Shown: piece after piece, positions 53,209 through 61,503 of the stretch
How positions within the stretch are numbered: position 1 is the first letter of the stretch
Layout: each line of letters opens with the position of its first letter
Assembly (NCBI GenBank): GCA_021325215.1
Contig: JAJPHO010000071.1
Coordinates: 1 to 64,000, forward strand
From: Alphaproteobacteria bacterium
GTDB lineage: Bacteria > Pseudomonadota > Alphaproteobacteria > Rhodospirillales > Magnetospirillaceae
Length of the DNA: 64,000 bases
Reading direction: 5' to 3'
Notes under the pieces: model-generated
What the model was told of the DNA's origin: nothing
Databases searched by the model: none
The model's input: the letters and a program-made list of their open reading frames with translations, nothing else
Translations under genes and position numbers: made by a program

Positions 53209-53957
53209 TCGGTGCGGGCCATATCCAGGGCGACGGCGGCCAGGAAACCCGGCACCGACACGCTGCAGCGCGCGGCGATGCGGACCGGCTCCTGGGTCAG
53301 CCACCAGAGCCATTCGAGATTGAATCGGGTGAAAACCTTCGGCGGACGGCGCACCAGCCCCAGCGCCGTCTTGACCGCCCGGCCGATGCAGAGAGCCCAG
53401 CAGGAGGGCAGCAAGGCGCGGTGCAGATGGACGAATATCTCGCTTTTCGGCGCCCCCACAGCCATGAACAGAAGCGTCGTGCCATGGTCGCGGATCGCCT
53501 TGGCAAGTGTCTCGCTCTGGCCGGCATCGTGCTCGAAGCCGAAAGGCGGCACCGCCGTCGCGATCCGGCCGGACAGCCCGCGCTGCCCGGCCCAATCGAG
53601 CACCGCATCGACGGTGGCCTGGCTGTCCACGACGAAGAACAGGCGGTGGCTTTCCGGAAATCCGCTCAGCGCCATCACGGCGTCGGTGATGGCGCATCCG
53701 GTCACGCGGCCCGCCGTCGGCACACCGCGCAGCCGCGCATAATAATGAACCGGAAAGCCGTCGCAGACGATCACCGCGGCGCCGTCATAGGCGGCGCGGA
53801 AGGCCGGATCGCGCCCCAGCAGGGCGACATGCTGGATGTTGGGCGTCACCACCAGCCCAACTCCGCCGCCGGGCGGCGCCTCGCCGATCACCGTGTCGCG
53901 GATCTCTTCCGCCGACAGCGGGCTGACCGCGAAACCGAAGATGCGCCGACGGCTCAT
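53205..53957 (-). CDS. WecG/TagA/CpsF-family glycosyltransferase, copy 2
   Basis: A 250-residue GT26 enzyme from the ATG at 53957. Motifs match copy 1 in order: VVTPNIQHVALL, IVCDGFPVHYYARLRG, GRVTGCAITDAVM, LLFMAVGAPKSEIF and FTRFNLEWLWWL. By eye the two copies agree at more than half of positions, so a tandem duplication is likely. The two may add successive or alternative sugars. The start overlaps the small secreted gene at 53954 by ATGA, keeping the four genes 52459-55353 in one operon. Confidence 0.9.
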   Translation of the reverse strand: MSRRRIFGFAVSPLSAEEIRDTVIGEAPPGGGVGLVVTPNIQHVALLGRDPAFRAAYDGAAVIVCDGFPVHYYARLRGVPTAGRVTGCAITDAVMALSGFPESHRLFFVVDSQATVDAVLDWAGQRGLSGRIATAVPPFGFEHDAGQSETLAKAIRDHGTTLLFMAVGAPKSEIFVHLHRALLPSCWALCIGRAVKTALGLVRRPPKVFTRFNLEWLWWLTQEPVRIAARCSVSVPGFLAAVALDMARTE

Positions 53958-54385
53958 TGGGTGACCTGCTGTCCCTGGCTGATCGCGCAGGCGCGCTTCA
54001 GCCCCTCGCAGATGCTGGGGGTCCCGTGCGGACCGCACACGCTGTCGGACCGCGTCTCCGACAGATTGAGCACGCCATAATGATGAAGCGACCAGTCGAT
54101 CAGGATCGGCGGATCGGCGGCGAATTTGTCGCAGGCGGAATAGCGCCCGTGCGGTGCGCGGTAGGTGGCGAAACGGCTGTTGTCGGCATAGGCATTGTCC
54201 CAGCCGAACGCGCCATAGCCGTCCCATACCGATTTGGGATCGAACTGGCTGCAATTCAGGCAGCCGAGATAGTCGCGGTGCAGCGGCCCGGCATAGATCT
54301 GAAATTGCTGCTGGATGGTCGCGTCCTGAGCCCAGGCCGCAGCCTGAAGTCCCAGCAGCAGCACGAGAAACCGCGCCCGCATCAT
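53954..54385 (-). CDS. Small cysteine-rich secreted protein of unknown function
   Basis: A 143-residue protein with a signal peptide (RARFLVLLLGLQAAAWA). The mature part has six cysteines, with LGCLNCSQFDPKSVWDGYG, GWDNAYADNSRFATYRAPH and SDSVCGPHGTPSICEGLKRAC as distinct blocks. The dense aromatic and cysteine motifs suggest a folded periplasmic or secreted protein. I do not recognise its family. It overlaps both neighbours by ATGA, so it is co-expressed with the polysaccharide transferases. Confidence 0.7.
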   Translation of the reverse strand: MMRARFLVLLLGLQAAAWAQDATIQQQFQIYAGPLHRDYLGCLNCSQFDPKSVWDGYGAFGWDNAYADNSRFATYRAPHGRYSACDKFAADPPILIDWSLHHYGVLNLSETRSDSVCGPHGTPSICEGLKRACAISQGQQVTQ

Positions 54386-55353
54386 GGCCCCCGGTGCAGG
54401 AGGCCCAGAACGCGGCGGGCCACGGCCGAGTAAAGTTCGCGGGCCTGCAGACCCAGGCTCTGGTGGCGGTCATAGGGCTGGATGGTGATCGGGAAATAGG
54501 GCTGCAGCTTCTCGACCACCCGCTTCGGCTCGACGAAGGTGTTGCTCTGGATCACGGCGAACAGGCCGTCCGCCTCCTCGGCGAAATGGCGACCCGCATC
54601 CCACCCTTCGAAATTCTCGACGTTCCACACGCTTTCCGAGGCGTGCATCGAGCGCTGGCCGGGCTGCGCCACCACATGATACTGGTCGAGCAGCCCCTCC
54701 CGCTCGGCGTTCAGCCAATAGAGCGTATATTCGGTCCAATCGATCATGTAATTGGACAGCAGGGTCCGCATCCAGTCCCGCTCCGGATACAGCTCTTCCA
54801 GCCGGCGGTGTAGATGGCGGCACAGGGTCGAGGACAGGATGGTCGGCGTCCACCAGACGCCGTCGCGCTCGACATGGGCATCCTGCTTCAGCAATCCGGC
54901 CGACGGGCGCCACAGATGCGGCTCGCGCAGGCGCGGCTGCAGATAGGTCAAGGCGCGGCCGCCCGGCAGCAGGGTGTCGGCGTCGAAGTGGTGGGTAGCG
55001 AACACGTCGGGGTCGAACACCATGAAATATTCGGTGTCGATCAGCGCCGGCGTGTAGAGCTTGATGATCTGCTGGCGGTGCCAGGGCCGGATCTGGTGCG
55101 GCTGGCTGAATTCCTTGAAGGCGCCGAAATGCTCGGCCTCGTCGATCACTTCGACGGGGAAATCGCTCCACGCCTTGGCGTAGCCCTGCGCCTCGGCGAA
55201 TTCGTCATGCGGGACGATGATCAGGAATTTCGAAAACACGTCGGGCGTGGTGAACTTCCGCAGCGACGAGAACAGGATATCGCACCGCGCAATATTGTCG
55301 GCGTAATGCCGGCCCTTGGTCTTGACCGGCAATATGGCGCTGATCTTGCTCAT
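54382..55353 (-). CDS. DUF6492-like putative glycosyltransferase
   Basis: A 323-residue soluble protein. It starts KISAILPVKTKGRHYADNI and carries EYFMVFDPDVFATHHF, where the DxD-like FDPDVF resembles the metal-binding site of GT-A transferases. Other blocks are LSNYMIDWTEYTLYWLNAE and AVIQSNTFVEPKRVVEKLQPY. The pattern resembles DUF6492 proteins found in polysaccharide clusters; I recall that family by pattern only. It lies between the co-polymerase and the secreted protein, so transfer of a sugar is the likely role. Confidence 0.65.
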   Translation of the reverse strand: MSKISAILPVKTKGRHYADNIARCDILFSSLRKFTTPDVFSKFLIIVPHDEFAEAQGYAKAWSDFPVEVIDEAEHFGAFKEFSQPHQIRPWHRQQIIKLYTPALIDTEYFMVFDPDVFATHHFDADTLLPGGRALTYLQPRLREPHLWRPSAGLLKQDAHVERDGVWWTPTILSSTLCRHLHRRLEELYPERDWMRTLLSNYMIDWTEYTLYWLNAEREGLLDQYHVVAQPGQRSMHASESVWNVENFEGWDAGRHFAEEADGLFAVIQSNTFVEPKRVVEKLQPYFPITIQPYDRHQSLGLQARELYSAVARRVLGLLHRGP

Positions 55354-55372
55354 GGCGGCGGCCTCCGCGGCA

Positions 55373-57598
55373 TCACAGGAAGCGGTAGACGAACGAAGGA
55401 ATGTAGCTGTGGCGATAGGTCATCGCCACGCCGACGATCCGCCCGCCCGTGTCGAGAACCTGCGTCTTCATCGACAGCGCCACCGGCTTGCGGGTGGCTT
55501 CGGCGCGCACGCCCAGCACGGTGGCGTCGGCCAGGATCGCCGCCTCGATGCCGGCGAAGGACTGGCTGACCGGCGGCACGCGCAGCACGATGTAATCATG
55601 CGCCTGGCGCAGGGACTCGAACAGGCCCGAACTCTGCCGCCCGCTGGGCAGGAAGCTGCCCGGACGGCGGCGGCCGACGATGATGTAGCGCCCTTCGACC
55701 GCGTTGAAGGAGAACACCGCTTCGGCATCGGCGCTGCTGGAGGGACGCTTGTCGGTGCCGCGCCAGGACGGCGCCGGACCCGGCTCGCCCGGCCAGGACA
55801 GCAGGCCATCCTGGTCGGGTTGGCCGTAAAGCTCGCCCTTCGGCGTCAGATCGAGGATCAGCACCGGGCGGGTCGAGCGGCGTTCGAGCTCTTCGGCCAG
55901 CGCCACGGTCAGTTCGTCCATGCCGTCATCGGCGCGCGAGGACAGCAGCAATACGGTATGCGAGACGCCGTCGGTGCCGATCGTGCTGTTGTTGATGGCG
56001 GACACCATGCGGCCCAGCTCTGCGCGCGGCATCCTGCGGGGCGGCAGAGGCGGCGCCGATACGGCACCCTCGCGGTTGAAGCGGCGATACAGCCAGGCGA
56101 AGCGCTGCCCGACCTCGCGCACCATGGGCGGCGGCGCCTTGTCGGGGTGGATCGGCGCGCTCAGCACCGTCAGGCCCAGCGAGCGCTCGATCTCTTCCGG
56201 GCTGAGGAAGGTTTCGCGCAAAGAAGTCCGCACCAGCACCGAGATACCGGCCGCCATGATGCCCGCCACCAGGCTGGCGGCCAGGAACAGGATCGGCGGA
56301 TTGCTGCGCTGGGTGGGTGGAACCGGCGCCTGGATGATGCGCACATTGGTGCTGCTCGACGTATCGGCCTGATTCTGCTGGATGCGGGCCTGCTCGACCT
56401 CGCGCGAGAAGCTCTTGAAGCTGTCGGCCAGCAGGTCGCGGTCGATCTCGAGGCGGTGCAGCTGATTGGCGGTGGTGATCAGGAATTGCAGGCGCTCGTC
56501 GGCTTCCTTCAGCTGGTCGTCCAGGGTCTCCTTGCGGGCCTGTTCGCCGGCAACATCGGAGGTCAGGCGGACGATGCGGTCCTGCACCGTATCGTAATAG
56601 GTGTTGTGGCCGTAGCGGACGGCGTTGATCACCCCGGATTTATGCTGGTCGATCGCCTTCTGCACGTCGGCGATCTGTTCGTCGATCTGCTCGACGAAGG
56701 GCGATTCCGCCATATAGCGCGACAACAGGTCGGCCCGGCGCGACTGCAGCTGCAGCAAGGTCAGCTGCATGGTGTCGATGGCGTGGGCCGCCTCGGTATT
56801 ATCCTCGAACAGCTCGATCTTGGCGGGAACCGAGGCCGATTCCTTCTTCAAACTGTCCAGCGAGCCATTGTCCTGGATCAGCGAGGCCTGGTTCTCCAGA
56901 GCGCGCTGCTTCAACAGGGCGTTCAGCGACACGGCGCTGGCGATCTGACCGTCGATGTCGACCACGTCGCGGCTGCGCTGGAAGGCGATCAGTTCGGCGT
57001 TGGCTTTGTCCAGCTGGGTGCGGACCTTGTCACGGTGCTCGACCAGGAAGGCGACACGGCCCTCGGTGAAGACGCCGGCGCGCTGGCGGAAATAATGCTC
57101 GATCAGACGGTCGAGGGTCTTCGATGCCCGGACCGGATCGCTGTCGCTGTAGGACAATTCGATGACGTTGGCGGTCTCGACCTTCTCGATCGACAGATGG
57201 CTCTCGAAGCGGCGCACGGCGCGGTCGAGCGCCTCCTGGCTGGCCGACGGCCCCAATTCATCCTGCACGATGGCGCGGTGCAGTTCGGGGCTGGACAGGA
57301 TCTGCGCCTCGACGCTGACGATCTGGCCCGCCGCGAAGTCGGCGGTCCCGCCGCGGCCGCCCGCCTGGTCCAGCTGCATGTTGTAATAGCCGGCATAGAG
57401 CGTCAGCAGGCGCGCCTCGGCACGGTAGGAAGCCGGCACGGCCACGGCGACCAGCAGGCCCAGTCCGAGCATCGCCAGGATCGCGGAGGTCGCCGTCCAG
57501 TGGTAATAAAAGAAGGTATTTAGGAAATCGCGGGTCGCGAGTCGCGGCGGGGCCGACACAGTCTTGCTGGCGGCGATCGTCTTGGGAGAAACGGGCAT
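55373..57598 (-). CDS. Wzc-like polysaccharide co-polymerase with degenerate kinase domain
   Basis: A 741-residue PCP protein. Helix 1 lies around 33-52 (ILAMLGLGLLVAVAVPASY) and helix 2 around 415-435 (ILFLAASLVAGIMAAGIS). Between them is a Wzz domain with long coiled coils (LVEHRDKVRTQLDKANAELI). The C-terminal part has the shape of a bacterial tyrosine kinase, with HTVLLLSSRADDGMDELTVAL and PVLILDLTPKGELYG, yet the Walker A lysine is missing. The end has only three scattered tyrosines (YRHSYIPSFVYRFL). It likely controls chain length with the divergent Wza-like lipoprotein, without kinase activity. Position and length fit. Confidence 0.88.
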   Translation of the reverse strand: MPVSPKTIAASKTVSAPPRLATRDFLNTFFYYHWTATSAILAMLGLGLLVAVAVPASYRAEARLLTLYAGYYNMQLDQAGGRGGTADFAAGQIVSVEAQILSSPELHRAIVQDELGPSASQEALDRAVRRFESHLSIEKVETANVIELSYSDSDPVRASKTLDRLIEHYFRQRAGVFTEGRVAFLVEHRDKVRTQLDKANAELIAFQRSRDVVDIDGQIASAVSLNALLKQRALENQASLIQDNGSLDSLKKESASVPAKIELFEDNTEAAHAIDTMQLTLLQLQSRRADLLSRYMAESPFVEQIDEQIADVQKAIDQHKSGVINAVRYGHNTYYDTVQDRIVRLTSDVAGEQARKETLDDQLKEADERLQFLITTANQLHRLEIDRDLLADSFKSFSREVEQARIQQNQADTSSSTNVRIIQAPVPPTQRSNPPILFLAASLVAGIMAAGISVLVRTSLRETFLSPEEIERSLGLTVLSAPIHPDKAPPPMVREVGQRFAWLYRRFNREGAVSAPPLPPRRMPRAELGRMVSAINNSTIGTDGVSHTVLLLSSRADDGMDELTVALAEELERRSTRPVLILDLTPKGELYGQPDQDGLLSWPGEPGPAPSWRGTDKRPSSSADAEAVFSFNAVEGRYIIVGRRRPGSFLPSGRQSSGLFESLRQAHDYIVLRVPPVSQSFAGIEAAILADATVLGVRAEATRKPVALSMKTQVLDTGGRIVGVAMTYRHSYIPSFVYRFL

Positions 57599-57753
57599 TC
57601 TCGCTTAATCTTCGCTCGGTTCCGCTTAAAGAATTCTAACTTGTCAAATTTTGATCACGGCCGGTTTGCAAAAGTGCCATAAGGCCTGAGTGACAAGGAA
57701 TGTGTTACATCGACATCTATTAAAATTCTACCACCTCCCGCAAGGATTTTGCT

Positions 57754-58542
57754 ATGAGGTTGCTTGTTGTCATGTATTTGCCGGGCCGGGCCATGAAGGA
57801 TTTTTTGCGTATTGCGACGGTAATTTCGCTATTTTCCCTCGCTGCCTGCGGCCCGGAAGTCTCTCCCCGCTATCAGCAGACCGATGCATTCGACTCGATG
57901 ACCGAGGCCCCGCCGCCTTACATCATCGGCCCGGGCGACGATCTGTCGGTGGTGTTCCCCTTCAATGCGGAACTGAATTACGAGGGACCGGTCGGTCCCG
58001 ACGGCAGCTTCACCCTGCCGGTCGCCGGTACCGTCTCGACCACCGGCCGCACCTCGGCCCAGGTCGAGGAAGCCATCTCGCAGGCTTTGACCGACCGCAA
58101 GATCGCGCGCAAACCCTCGGTGTCGATCAGCATCCGCCGCTATGCCCAGGTGATCTATGTCGGCGGCGAGGTGAAGAACCCCGGCGTCATTCCGCTGCAG
58201 AACAAGATGGACCCGCTGCAGGCCGTGCTGGCGGCGGGCGGCGCGCTGGACAGTGCGCGCACTCATTCGGTGGTGATCGTGCGCCGCGGTCCGGACGGCA
58301 AGACGCTGCTGCGGGTGGTCGATCTCGACGAGCTGATTCATACCGGCGACAAGACCCAGGCGGTCGCGCTGCGGCCGCAGGACACCATTTTCGTGCCCAA
58401 GACCACCATCGCGGAAGTCGATCTGTGGATCGACGAATATATCAACAAGGCCCTGCCCTTCCAGCGCGGCTTCAGCTACACGATCAACAACAATACGAAT
58501 CCCAATCCGGGCGCCAACACGACCACCACCACGACGCCCTGA
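57754..58542 (+). CDS. Wza-like polysaccharide export lipoprotein
   Basis: A 262-residue outer-membrane export protein. AAGGA seven bases before the ATG at 57754 supports this start; the ATG at 57793 gives a more usual signal (MKDFLRIATVISLFSLAAC) but lacks a site. The lipobox is SLAAC. The Poly_export part is PYIIGPGDDLSVVFPFN and the SLBB-like part VIYVGGEVKNPGVIPLQ. The C-terminal end is Asn/Thr/Pro-rich instead of the amphipathic pore helix. It is divergent from the co-polymerase gene, which usually partners it. Confidence 0.9.
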   Translation: MRLLVVMYLPGRAMKDFLRIATVISLFSLAACGPEVSPRYQQTDAFDSMTEAPPPYIIGPGDDLSVVFPFNAELNYEGPVGPDGSFTLPVAGTVSTTGRTSAQVEEAISQALTDRKIARKPSVSISIRRYAQVIYVGGEVKNPGVIPLQNKMDPLQAVLAAGGALDSARTHSVVIVRRGPDGKTLLRVVDLDELIHTGDKTQAVALRPQDTIFVPKTTIAEVDLWIDEYINKALPFQRGFSYTINNNTNPNPGANTTTTTTP

Positions 58543-58560
58543 AGCCGGAACCTGAGCAGC

Positions 58561-59883
58561 ATGGCCGTTGAGTCACTCGATGCCGAACCGCTGAACGAGG
58601 TCGAAGAGGACGAGTCCGGCGAAGAATACGGCGACACCCGGCTGGCGGCGGACGCAGACAGGACGCCGCTGCGCCCCGGCGTGATGGCGGTGCTGCTGGT
58701 GGCGTTGCCGATGTTCGGCCAGATCTTCCACTACATGAAGGATCTGATACCGCTGTGGTCGCTGTCCAAGGCGTTCCCGATCCTTTCGCTGCCGCTGGTA
58801 TTCGTCGTGTTCCGCCATCCGGTGGTGCCGATGACGCGCCAGGTGCTGGCCTCCTTCCTGTGGCTGATGCTGGTGCCGAGCTTCGCCGCCATCTTCACCT
58901 TCGACCAGGATTTCTTCACCGGCCTCACCGCCCAGGTGAAGCTGCTGCCGATGCTCTATTTCTTCTCGTTTCTGGGGCTGCTGCTTCTGTTGCAGCCGAC
59001 CTTGCGCGAATTGATGGCCGGCTTTCTGATCCTGGGCATCATCACCTTCGTCAGCCTGGTGATCATCTGGGCCGTGGTGCCGCAATCCTGGTACAGCGAT
59101 AATTATCCGATCGGCGCCTCGCCGATCCTGACCACCGACAATCGCGGCAACCGCGTCCGCATGCCGATGTATTTCTCGATGGTCGCCATCTTCTATTTCT
59201 ATCGGCGCTTCCTGCAGCGCCCCTCCTTCCGCCCGCTGCTGGCCACCGCGATCGGCATCGCCATCACCATGGGAATCGTCAAGACCCGCGCCATGCTGGT
59301 CGGCATCGCCGGCGTGGTGGTGCTGAACGGTTTCTTCGTCACGCGGGGCTTTCTGCGCTACGCCGTTTCGGGCATCGCCCTGGCCGGCGTGGTGGCCAGC
59401 TTTTCGTTCGGCTATCTCTCCAGCATCTTCCGCACCGATCCCTCCTCAGGCTTCAGTGTGCGCTGGGAAACCATCCTCAAGGCCACCGCTTTTCTCGGCA
59501 TCAATCCCCTCCACTGGCTGCTCGGCGTCGGCACCATCAGCCCGACCAGCAAGGACAGCCTGTCGGCTTTTTTCGATCATGCCTTCTTCCTGGCCGACAT
59601 CACCTGGCTGGGCATCGTCTTCGAATTCGGCATCATCGGCGCACTGATGTTCATAGCTTATGAAGTGCGCGGCATGCTGTTCTATCAGCGCCAGCTGAAA
59701 CCGCGCATCGACAGCCTGTTCCTGGCCGCCCTGCAAGATTATCTGCTGTACGTCCTGCTGATCTCCAACCTCTACCCCCCAACCTTGACGCCCGGGGAAA
59801 CCGCTGTGATTCTCGCCATCTACGCCTATGTCTGGCAGTGGCTGCAGCAATACGACGCCGAGCGAACGGAGGAGTCCGAATGA
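58561..59883 (+). CDS. O-antigen ligase / Wzy-like polymerase
   Basis: A 440-residue membrane protein with about ten to twelve helices. The first 40 residues are acidic (EEDESGEEYGD). The large periplasmic loop typical of Wzy/WaaL is near 175-200 (WYSDNYPIGASPILTTD), and WETILKATAFLGINPLHWLLGVG with FFDHAFFLADITWLGIVFE matches the O-antigen ligase domain pattern. It probably polymerises the exported repeat units. It overlaps the GH44 gene by ATGA. Confidence 0.83.
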   Translation: MAVESLDAEPLNEVEEDESGEEYGDTRLAADADRTPLRPGVMAVLLVALPMFGQIFHYMKDLIPLWSLSKAFPILSLPLVFVVFRHPVVPMTRQVLASFLWLMLVPSFAAIFTFDQDFFTGLTAQVKLLPMLYFFSFLGLLLLLQPTLRELMAGFLILGIITFVSLVIIWAVVPQSWYSDNYPIGASPILTTDNRGNRVRMPMYFSMVAIFYFYRRFLQRPSFRPLLATAIGIAITMGIVKTRAMLVGIAGVVVLNGFFVTRGFLRYAVSGIALAGVVASFSFGYLSSIFRTDPSSGFSVRWETILKATAFLGINPLHWLLGVGTISPTSKDSLSAFFDHAFFLADITWLGIVFEFGIIGALMFIAYEVRGMLFYQRQLKPRIDSLFLAALQDYLLYVLLISNLYPPTLTPGETAVILAIYAYVWQWLQQYDAERTEESE

Positions 59884-61502
59884 AGGCCCGCATGCGTCTC
59901 CCGATCCTCGTGCTGGCGCTGGCGGCGCTGTACCCGCCGCTTGCGCAGGGCGCGGAGACGGTGATTGTCGCGATCGACACCCAGGCGGACCGCAAGCCGA
60001 TCAATCCGCTGATCTACGGGCTCAATTTCGCCACCACCGCGCAGCTGACCGAGCTGAATGTGCCGCTCAACCGCACCGGCGGCGACAGCGCCACCCGCTA
60101 TAACTGGCGGATCAACGCCCGCAATGCCGGCCGGGACTGGTTCTTCGAAAGCACCGCCTGCGGCGACGACATCTTCGATCAGCATGGCGACGGCTTCGTC
60201 GCTTTGACCAAGGCGGCCGGGGCCCAGCCGATGCTGACCGTGCCGATGATCGGCTGGGTCGCCAAACTGGATCGCGACCGCAAGACGCTGGCCAGTTTCG
60301 CGATCGGCAAATACGGCCTGCAGCAGGATTTCGACGAGCACGGCTTCACCGACGCCGGCAACGGCAAGACCCTGGACGGATCACCCATCGTCGGCAACGA
60401 CCCGACCGACGCCAATCAACCCGACAGCCCGGACGACGAGAAAGGCTGGATCGAGGCGCTGACCGCGAAATGGGGAACCGCCGACAAGGGCGGCGTCCGC
60501 TATTTCCTGATGGATAACGAGCCGGGCTATTGGCACGGCATCCACCGCGACATCCATCCGGTCGGGGCGCATGCCAAGGAAATCGCCGACAAGGTACGGG
60601 ACTATTCCGCCATGGTGAAGTCGGTCGATCCGGGTGCGCAGATCGTCGCCCCGGAGGAATGGGGCTGGGGCGCCTATCTGCATAGCGGCTTCGACCAGCA
60701 ATATGCCGACGAGCACGGCTTCGACAACGCGCCCGACCGGCGCGACCAGACCAAGGGCATGGATTACCTGCCCTGGCTGCTGACCCAGTGGAAGCAGGCC
60801 GGCCATCCGGTCGACGTGATCAGCGTGCATTACTATCCGCAGGGCGGCGAATATCACGACGACCGCGACGATGTATCGAAGGCCATGCAGCTGCAGCGCA
60901 ACCGCTCGACCCGCGATCTGTGGGACACTGCTTACAAGAACACCACCTGGATCAACGATACGGTGGCGCTGATCCCCCGTTTGCGCAAATGGGTCGACAC
61001 CTATTACCAGCCGGGCACGCCGATCGCCGTTACCGAATATAATTGGGGCGGCGAGAACACCAATAATGGCGGCACCACCCAGGCCGACATCCTCGGCATC
61101 TTCGGGCGCGAAGGCCTGGACATGGCGACACGCTGGGCGACGCCGCCGACCGGCAGCCCGACCTATCTCGCCTTCAAGCTCTACCGCAATTACGACGGCA
61201 GGAACTCGACCTTCGGCGACACCAGCGTGCGGGCTAGAACGCCCGATCCCGACACGGTGTCGGCCTTCGCCGCCCTGCGCAAGGACGGGTCCCTGACCGT
61301 GGTGGTGATCAACAAGCAGCTCGACGCCCCGGCCTCGGTCAAGCTCGACCTCGCCCATTTCAGCGATCATGGCGACGCCGAGGTCTATCAGCTGGCCGAC
61401 GGCCATATCGCCGCCCTGCCCGCCTTCCGCTTCGGCGGCAACGCCGTCACCCTGCCCCCGCAGAGCGCGACTTTGTTCGTCCTGCACGGCGCCGCCGGCT
61501 GA
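59880..61502 (+). CDS. Glycoside hydrolase family 44 protein, secreted
   Basis: A 540-residue protein from the ATG at 59880, ATGA-coupled to the polymerase gene. A signal peptide ends in LAQGAE. The barrel begins with PINPLIYGLNFATTAQLTE and has NRTGGDSATRYNW, FLMDNEPGYWHGIH (acid/base glutamate in NEP), VISVHYYPQGGEYHDD, and VTEYNWGGEN (nucleophile glutamate). A C-terminal beta domain follows (SLTVVVINKQLDAPASVKL). GH44 enzymes cut beta-1,4-glucans or xyloglucan. Inside a polymer export operon it may trim, release or modify the cell's own polysaccharide. Confidence 0.88.
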   Translation: MKARMRLPILVLALAALYPPLAQGAETVIVAIDTQADRKPINPLIYGLNFATTAQLTELNVPLNRTGGDSATRYNWRINARNAGRDWFFESTACGDDIFDQHGDGFVALTKAAGAQPMLTVPMIGWVAKLDRDRKTLASFAIGKYGLQQDFDEHGFTDAGNGKTLDGSPIVGNDPTDANQPDSPDDEKGWIEALTAKWGTADKGGVRYFLMDNEPGYWHGIHRDIHPVGAHAKEIADKVRDYSAMVKSVDPGAQIVAPEEWGWGAYLHSGFDQQYADEHGFDNAPDRRDQTKGMDYLPWLLTQWKQAGHPVDVISVHYYPQGGEYHDDRDDVSKAMQLQRNRSTRDLWDTAYKNTTWINDTVALIPRLRKWVDTYYQPGTPIAVTEYNWGGENTNNGGTTQADILGIFGREGLDMATRWATPPTGSPTYLAFKLYRNYDGRNSTFGDTSVRARTPDPDTVSAFAALRKDGSLTVVVINKQLDAPASVKLDLAHFSDHGDAEVYQLADGHIAALPAFRFGGNAVTLPPQSATLFVLHGAAG

Positions 61503-61503
61503 T

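Noticed and set aside
55316-57523. Open frame of 735 codons on the plus strand
   Set aside because: It is antisense to the Wzc-like gene, shows no motifs and is the mirror of high-GC codon use.
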